Origin: Chara braunii
Taxonomy: Eukaryota; Streptophyta; Charophyceae; Charales; Characeae
Length of the DNA stretch: 31,694 bases
Assembly (NCBI GenBank): GCA_003427395.1
Contig: BFEA01000619.1
Coordinates: forward strand, 312,053-343,746
Direction: 5' to 3'
The notes under the pieces were generated by a model. It was not told where the DNA came from. It searched no databases and was given only the letters and a program-made list of their open reading frames with translations. The translations under genes were made by a program, and so were the position numbers. Below, piece after piece: positions 26,550-31,694 of the stretch (the stretch's first letter is position 1; every line of letters begins with the position of its first letter).

Positions 26550-27052
26550 AGTCTTGCTGTTACTGTTATCTTATTCTATTGTCGAAGCCGCTCCCCGAAC
26601 AACCGCGCCACGCCTTTACTCAAAGCTTGATTTCTTCACGCCGACGTCCCCTAAAACTGCACGTGGAAAAGCCCACCTACGCCCAGGCCGAAGCACCGGA
26701 CGGGCAGCAGGATGGCCAAGCGCAGTGATGGCACAACATCACCATCCCTGCGCCAGTCCACGGAGTGCGGCCGGGCCTTGCCGGCCGGTCCCCAGCGCAG
26801 ATTAGCGTTGGGATTTTCTCTAAATAAGACAAAGGGGCGTCTTTGAAAGAACAGACAAACATGGTACCACCATAGGTTAAGTCCTAGAGTCTCAGAGTTT
26901 TTCAAATGTGGAATGGAAGGTGATGTTTGCAGGGTTGATAAAACAACCGGCTCTAAGCTAAACCGACTGATGCTGTCGGGATAACTCCGGGTTGAATTGT
27001 GAGGTCCCCGGCCTCAAATCCTTCTTTTATAATGAGATCGGAATTCATGCGG

Positions 27053-27076
27053 AAAAAAAAAAAAAAAAAAAAAAAA
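27053..27076. repeat. Poly(A) tract
   Basis: About 24 A. 26560-27350 otherwise has no supported feature. Confidence 0.9.
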
Positions 27077-27356
27077 GAATGACTCTAGTTCCGTCCCAAA
27101 AGTTTGAAACTCGGGAGAGGTCATTGTCAACCATGTCGTTGGGTCTCCTTAAAGTGACAAATTTAAAGCATAGGAGCACATACGCTCAATGTCTGGCGGC
27201 AAATGGACACTTGATACGAAAGGGTTAACTTAGTCTAACTCTCTTATCCGGGGCTCGTTTTGGCTTGAAATTGGGGACCTGAATGTGTTTTTTGTCGTTT
27301 TGTCATAACTGACTACCCCTATCGATTTCAACCACTCTAATCAGTTCTGTTGTGTC

Positions 27357-27383
27357 TTTTTTTTTTTTTTTTTTTTTTTTTTT
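27357..27383. repeat. Poly(T) tract
   Basis: About 27 T. On the minus strand it lies downstream of the LINE fragment at 27.65-28.26 kb and may be its poly(A) tail. Confidence 0.9.
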
Positions 27384-27649
27384 GACTTGAAAATTTTAGA
27401 ACTATTACCAATACCTCTTCACCTCCTCCAGGAGGGCGGCATCCGCTCTTGTACGGCCTTGTGTCATCAAGAATAAAAAATATCGTACAGCCAGTTACTA
27501 CCCTTGAATCTATTCTTTTTCCAAAAATTCTGAAACTAAAACAAAAAAAACAGTAATCACTTACTCCAAAGTTCCAAACCATACTCATTCTGAAGAACCA
27601 GACTCAAGGATGATGGTGGAAAAGAGTCTGGGAAATCAGAGAGGGGACG

Positions 27650-28260
27650 AAACGGGATGGAGGGTTCGCGTGTCTACAATGAAAGAGAATTATAGGTTGG
27701 ATTTGTTTTGGGTCACACCAGTCATTTGATTCCACACACCACATGTCACCAATCCCTAGGATCCCTCTTTTCACCCATCCCCTCCCATGGTGAGTCCAAG
27801 CAATGTAGAGTATGCCCTTGAGAATCCTTGATCCATCTATTATTGAAAAGGAGTTGTTGGCATACCTTCTCCCATCTCTTTGGAGGACATTTGTCTGGGA
27901 GAGGTAACTTGTGTCATGTTTTAACCAGGTTAGGACAGAAAGGGTGATTCTTTATATCTGCCCTTTCGGCCATCCTATATGAAATTACCCGATTGTTTGC
28001 TACTTGTGAGCGTCTCTATGGAATGAACCAGTGACGGTTCTCTAATCATACCATAAGGTGTGTGCCCTCGGGGACTCTGACGCAGGTCTTGCAATCTCTT
28101 CTCAGGCCAGCTCTTGCCACAGTGTGTGTGGGTTGAAAAACAACCTTTTCAATTGATCCATTGGATGGATAGTGTCAATGTATGTGCGTTTGGGTCCAGG
28201 ATACCCAATCCAACCTTTGATTTAGGTTGGATTACCACCAGCCAAGCTACCCTGCAGGAT
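27650..28260 (-). pseudogene. Decayed LINE RT C-terminal fragment
   Basis: Minus-strand translation gives CPPKRWEKVCQQLLFNNRWI (about 27893-27836), a SPWEGMGEKR segment and, after a frameshift, RGILGIGDMW (about 27768-27725). These are collinear with KHIVSPFWKDVL, LFENPAIL and QRGISSVGDIW of the intact-looking plus-strand element. Many stops and frameshifts are present. Confidence 0.6.
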
Positions 28261-28274
28261 TATTTTCTAATTGT

Positions 28275-28393
28275 TTTTTTTTTCTTTTTTTTTAGGCACC
28301 TACCATCAAGAAGAGGTCGTCAGCAAACAAAAAACATATTGGGATGACCTCCTCTACAATGAAAGCAACCTTTTTTTTTTTTTTTTTTTTTTT
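28275..28393. repeat. Two poly(T) runs
   Basis: T runs at about 28275-28293 (interrupted by C) and 28371-28393. The second abuts 'core' copy g. Confidence 0.9.
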
Positions 28394-28455
28394 ACAATTG
28401 CTCCAATCTCTTCGTGTGGAGCAGCATGTGCTGGGAACCGGGCCCAGTGTCCCTT
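28394..28455 (-). mobile_element. 'Core' retroposon copy g (3' end of a long copy)
   Basis: TGTGGAGCAGCATGTGCTGG followed by the hairpin motif CTGGGAACCGGGCCCAG (28431-28447). It continues rightward into GGTTACAGGGC units and C-rich blocks, as copy c does. Confidence 0.8.
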
Positions 28456-28689
28456 ATAACTGGAATACATTGATGATTAATGAAAATTTGGGATGATTCA
28501 GGAACCTGTAGGATGATTGAGATAATAAGCTAGAGATTGATGCTGACTACTCAGAATGCGTATCTACTCAGATCTCACATACTACCCTATAGGCTTACCC
28601 TTATCTCCGATATTCATACTAACCAGCCAGTCTCTGCTGAGTCAATATTGTATACCAACCTAGCCTCTACCTGATCTCACACCCCAATC

Positions 28690-28875
28690 TAGCTAGGTTA
28701 CAGGGCAGCGCCACCCACCCCAGTGCCGACCCTTGTCGGCCAGATTGTAGCCTTCGATCAAGTATTGTAATTGCCTTCCACCCTCAGCAATCCCCAGATC
28801 TCTATCCAAGGCTTCAAGCTCCTTATGAAGGTTACAGGGCGATGCCCCAACACCGGCCAGCGTCGTTCTGATTTC
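28690..28875 (-). repeat. GGTTACAGGGC sub-repeats near copy g
   Basis: Units at 28696 and 28830 (134 bp apart, against 132 bp for the first two units near copy c), both continuing into CCCCA..CCGGCCAGCGTCGTTC or close variants. Confidence 0.8.
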
Positions 28876-29084
28876 CACTCAACCTGGGCAAGAACACAAT
28901 AAAAACTCAATTAGGAAATCAGCTAGACTAGAATGTAACCTAAGAATTCGGATCTGATAATAGTGAGATCCAAGAGCAAACAACCAATCTGATGATGATG
29001 CTGATGATGTTGATGATGATTATACTTGATGTTGATTGACCCTCCCTAGTCCACCCCTCCTCTTTTCCCCTCTTACCACCCCTC

Positions 29085-29480
29085 CTCTCCCTTGCTGCCT
29101 CCACTACTCAGAACCACTCTGTTGTTGAGCGGTTCCTCACAGCCCCAGCAATAGGAAAGCCTCCCTCTACCCTACTCCCCTCAAAGAAGGTTATTCCCCC
29201 CAAAAGCCTACCTCAAGCTATCTCTGTCCTACTCTGCCACCGCTAGTAGATGATGTTCCGCCTTCCATCTCTCTCAGCCCCAGAGTTAGACAGTCCCCCT
29301 TGTCTGCCCTTATTCCCTATCGGCAAACACTTCCCACCTTGTGTTTCCCCTGCAGAAAAGAGCTCTCCCCACTCAATCCTATCTGCCCTCCACGTCAACA
29401 ACCTTGTGGGGAGGATTTTCCCAACCTCAAGTATAGAAAAGAACATAGAAATAAGAATTGAGAAGTTAATGGTGGTGATG

Positions 29481-29512
<32 letters not shown>

Positions 29513-29800
29513 GATGAACTAATGAGAATGAATAATTTTTTCTTCCCCCCCCCCTACTTTTCACGCTGACACTTCGCTGCCTCCGCTGAACAGAAGTGCC
29601 CTGATCAAGAGTAGTCCTCATCAGCCCCAGCTAGAGTCAGACCCACTCCTCCCATTCTCCCTACAAGGCATACAGTTCCCCCAAAAGTATGCCTCGATCA
29701 AACCTTTGCCCCTATCTGCGACCACTGGGATGTAATCGCAGCCCCAGATTGTGATGCCCCTGCAGAGGAAGGCTCTCCCCCAACTTACCATCTCACCAGA
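29085..29800 (-). repeat. C-rich diverged tandem blocks, period about 480 bp
   Basis: CAGCCCCAG recurs at 29133, 29275, 29618 and 29738. CCCCCCAAAAGCCTACCTCA (about 29196) corresponds to CCCCCAAAAGTATGCCTCGA (about 29672). CCCTGCAGA..CTCTCCCC occurs at about 29350 and 29758. It is the distal body of the composite retroposon, interrupted by (GAT)n. Confidence 0.6.
29470..29512. repeat. (GAT)n microsatellite
   Basis: GATGATGAT run; looser GATGA-rich sequence continues through 28990-29035 and 29830-30290. Confidence 0.95.
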
Positions 29801-30293
29801 ACCAAAACATTAGTTAATGAAGGGAGAGTTAGAAAAGAGGAAAGAAAACTCCATGAAGATGACAAGTGATCATGATGACGAGTAGTGCCCAAAGATGAAG
29901 AGACTAACAAATAGGTCAATGAGAAGAAGCAGTGCGGTGATGAGGAAGACCCACCGCACCCTGATGATGTCAACAACCAATGTGAAGATGGCAAGAAGCG
30001 CCATGATGTGGAATGATTGATTTTACGACGTCGTAGAAGAGCGCGATGATGATGGCAGTGTACTGCGCAATGAATATATATATATAAATATTTTTATCGC
30101 CATTGAGCTATTGACCGCACAACAACATCATGATGATGAAGATGATGACGATGACGATTACACCCATTGACCAGTGATGATGATGGCATCGTAGGGAACA
30201 AAAATGTTGATGAAGATAATAACCGTCCAATATCAATACTGAGATGATGATAACCTGCAAGAGACATGACAATCAATAGAACAAGGAAACAAC

Positions 30294-30455
30294 CTGATGA
30301 AGAGCAACTCCCCTAATGATGACCCCCCTAATGAAGAGCAGCTCCCCTAATGATGACCTCCCTGATGAAGAGCAACTCCCTTAATGATGACCTCCCTGGT
30401 GAAGAACAGCTGCATCCCAGATGATGACCTCCCTGCTGATAATGATGGGCAGCGT
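30294..30455 (+). repeat. 34-bp minisatellite, four units
   Basis: CTGATGAAGAGCAACTCCCC.. units at 30294-30327, 30328-30361, 30362-30395 and a 37-bp variant at 30396-30432, with a partial fifth. From 30460 to 30960 I find no supported feature except CACGTG at 30601 and 30720. Confidence 0.9.
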
Positions 30456-30979
30456 TGTGATGATGCTGACGAATAGCTCCCCGATGATCACCCTCCACAC
30501 ACTCCAATCGTATGATAACCCTCGCACTTTGGTTAACCAAGGGCTGACTCCACCCTACTCCACCGGCGTCAACGTAGCCAACACCGCCAAGGCTCTGTGC
30601 CACGTGCAAGAACGCAGCTGCGGCAATGGAGGTTCAACGTGGAACTCGTGGAAATCCCACAAGCCAGATCATCTGCCACATCAGCATGTAACGTTGCGTG
30701 ATCAAGCACCTCTAGTCCCCACGTGTACGCTAAGCATTGGAATGTAGGAAGACAACCACCGTATCCACCTCACACCACGCGGCCCCAAATGTGATTTGGT
30801 TTCTCTTAGTGCAGTTTGTCTAAAATACTCCATGGACATTACTGCAATAGACTCGCCAAACAGAGTTGTCTCGTACCTACAGTTGCAATTTGTGTTGAGA
30901 TCTCAGCTGATTGCAAGACATAGGTTCAAGTGAGGTCAGCATATGAGATACAACCAATTACTGCCTCAACATATGGTGA

Positions 30980-31660
30980 GGTTGCTTCCCACTAAGTGCC
31001 CTCTTTGGGTGACTCTTCCCCTCTCAGCAGCTTAGAACAGGACGTAGGGATTGACTGAATTATTTTTTTTAGTTTGTTGTGGACCCCATGTGATCCATAT
31101 AGTTTGAGATTTCCACTATCTAAGCTCCCTATTTCATAAATCTTATATTCTTGAAATACCCCTCTGAATCCAGGCAGTCTCAAAGTTCCCTGTTGAAGTC
31201 CGAGTTGACCGAGGAGACTTTACTGCGTTCGTGAGGAACCTATTTCCGGAGAATCTGATGTGTGATTTCAGTATATCTGTCTCTGTTGCAAGTAGGGAGG
31301 AGCACTTTGGCAAGATCTGTTTCCAGGTCTTTGAGATGTCCCTCCAAACCTCGATTGCGACCTTTCTTTCTACGAAGGATTCTGTAAATATGCAGACTCA
31401 CTCATCCTCTGTTCTTGAAAGACATCATTCCTTACTAAGTATAGCTTCTGCTAACTCTATCCAAAGGTGATCCCTGTAAAAGTGTAGCCTGTGAGAGCCT
31501 TTATCAGCCGATGAGCAAAGATGGCTGTGATTTGGGTTTCAAGGTCTCGAATACCAAGTCCACCTGCTGTTCTGGAGGTAGTAATCCTCCATCCAAGAAA
31601 CCTGTTGTTTTTCAGCTGAGTGTAAACGAACTTGAAACTCTCCCCTCATCATGCACAACA
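30980..31660 (-). pseudogene. Decayed LINE RT C-terminal fragment at contig end
   Basis: Minus-strand translation yields GGLGIRDLETQITAIFAHRL (about 31575-31500), VWRDISKTWKQILP (about 31358-31316), WIQRGIS (about 31170-31148) and, in another frame, LKKIIQSIPTSCSKLL. These align in order with GPGLVDPEAQNTALLTK, FWKDVLKAWKKVKP, WIQRGIS and LEELISAIPGGRSHIL of the plus-strand LINE. Stops and frameshifts show it is long dead. The (GT)n at the contig end truncates it upstream. Confidence 0.75.
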
Positions 31661-31661
31661 C

Positions 31662-31662
31662 C

Positions 31663-31694
<32 letters not shown>
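31662..31694. repeat. (GT)n microsatellite at contig end
   Basis: GT repeat running off the end of the window. Confidence 0.98.

Noticed and set aside
26966-27000. Possible hammerhead: CTGATGC..GTCGG..CTCCGG..GAA
   Set aside because: The core reads CUGAUGC instead of CUGAUGA, stem II pairs poorly and no helix III partner is found, so it is too weak to call.
30294-30432. CRISPR-like array
   Set aside because: Units are contiguous with no unique spacers, so this is a eukaryotic minisatellite.
30294-30455. Repeated CTGATGA words as hammerhead cores
   Set aside because: These are units of a 34-bp minisatellite. No GAAA or stem II follows.
1-31694. Full tRNA, rRNA or intact protein-coding cellular gene
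   Set aside because: None could be supported. tRNA-like sequences lack proper arms, and long frames are LINE or compositional.

Overview
This is a gene-poor, repeat-dominated stretch of nuclear eukaryotic DNA. Homopolymer runs, microsatellites, foldback elements, retroposon pieces and decayed non-LTR retrotransposons fill almost all of it, and I see no convincing intact cellular gene. The best-preserved LINE resembles land-plant/streptophyte L1-like elements (the RT palm is followed by a tryptophan-rich C-terminal region with a zf-RVT-like Cys/His knuckle). G-box/ABRE-like motifs also suggest a green-lineage genome, possibly a large charophyte such as Chara. That assignment is inference, not proof. 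Two short N gaps (9301; 25203-25204) and contig ends in microsatellites (AG at the left, GT at the right) mark it as a draft contig.

Layout. 1-3.9 kb: microsatellite, a CpG-rich hairpin-prone block, a tRNA-derived SINE (minus), purine tracts, a foldback, tandem repeats and poly(T) runs. 4.0-4.3 kb: a hammerhead-like motif (minus) overlapping a 44-bp duplication around an A-rich insert. 4.5-5.95 kb: inverted-repeat DNA elements sharing a GGG..TCGC(CACACC) terminus, comprising two 121-bp foldbacks, one 557-bp element with 21-bp TIRs and internal palindromes, and one orphan end. 5.95-9.3 kb: a 5'-truncated, frameshifted LINE (plus). 9.3-10.6 kb: a 120-bp tandem repeat, a CGTTCGG-palindrome GC island with a TATA box, and AT microsatellites with a hammerhead remnant. 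11.4-12.85 kb: two related direct repeats, each beginning with a hammerhead motif on the minus strand; the one at 12358-12411 has the complete catalytic core.

10.6-29 kb: many copies of a retroposon family here called 'core', marked by a CTGGAAACCGGGTCCAG hairpin. All lie in the same orientation and most abut poly(T), so they read as minus-strand insertions with 3' poly(A). Two copies (19.1-20.7 and 28.4-29.5 kb) continue into much longer GGTTACAGGGC-repeat bodies, so the short copies look like 5'-truncated 3' ends. Three decayed LINE fragments lie on the minus strand (23.5-24.0, 27.65-28.26 and 30.98-31.66 kb). A near-perfect 211-bp foldback sits at 24.08-24.29 kb. Six identically oriented CCACGTGKCR motifs cluster at 24.6-25.3 kb, upstream of the only plausible but unproven non-transposon coding fragment (25.9-26.55 kb, minus).

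The most interesting material is the hammerhead-bearing repeat pair, the one-orientation 'core' retroposons with a conserved second hairpin, the fixed-length foldback family, and recurrent insertions that are almost pure poly(A) flanked by long target duplications.
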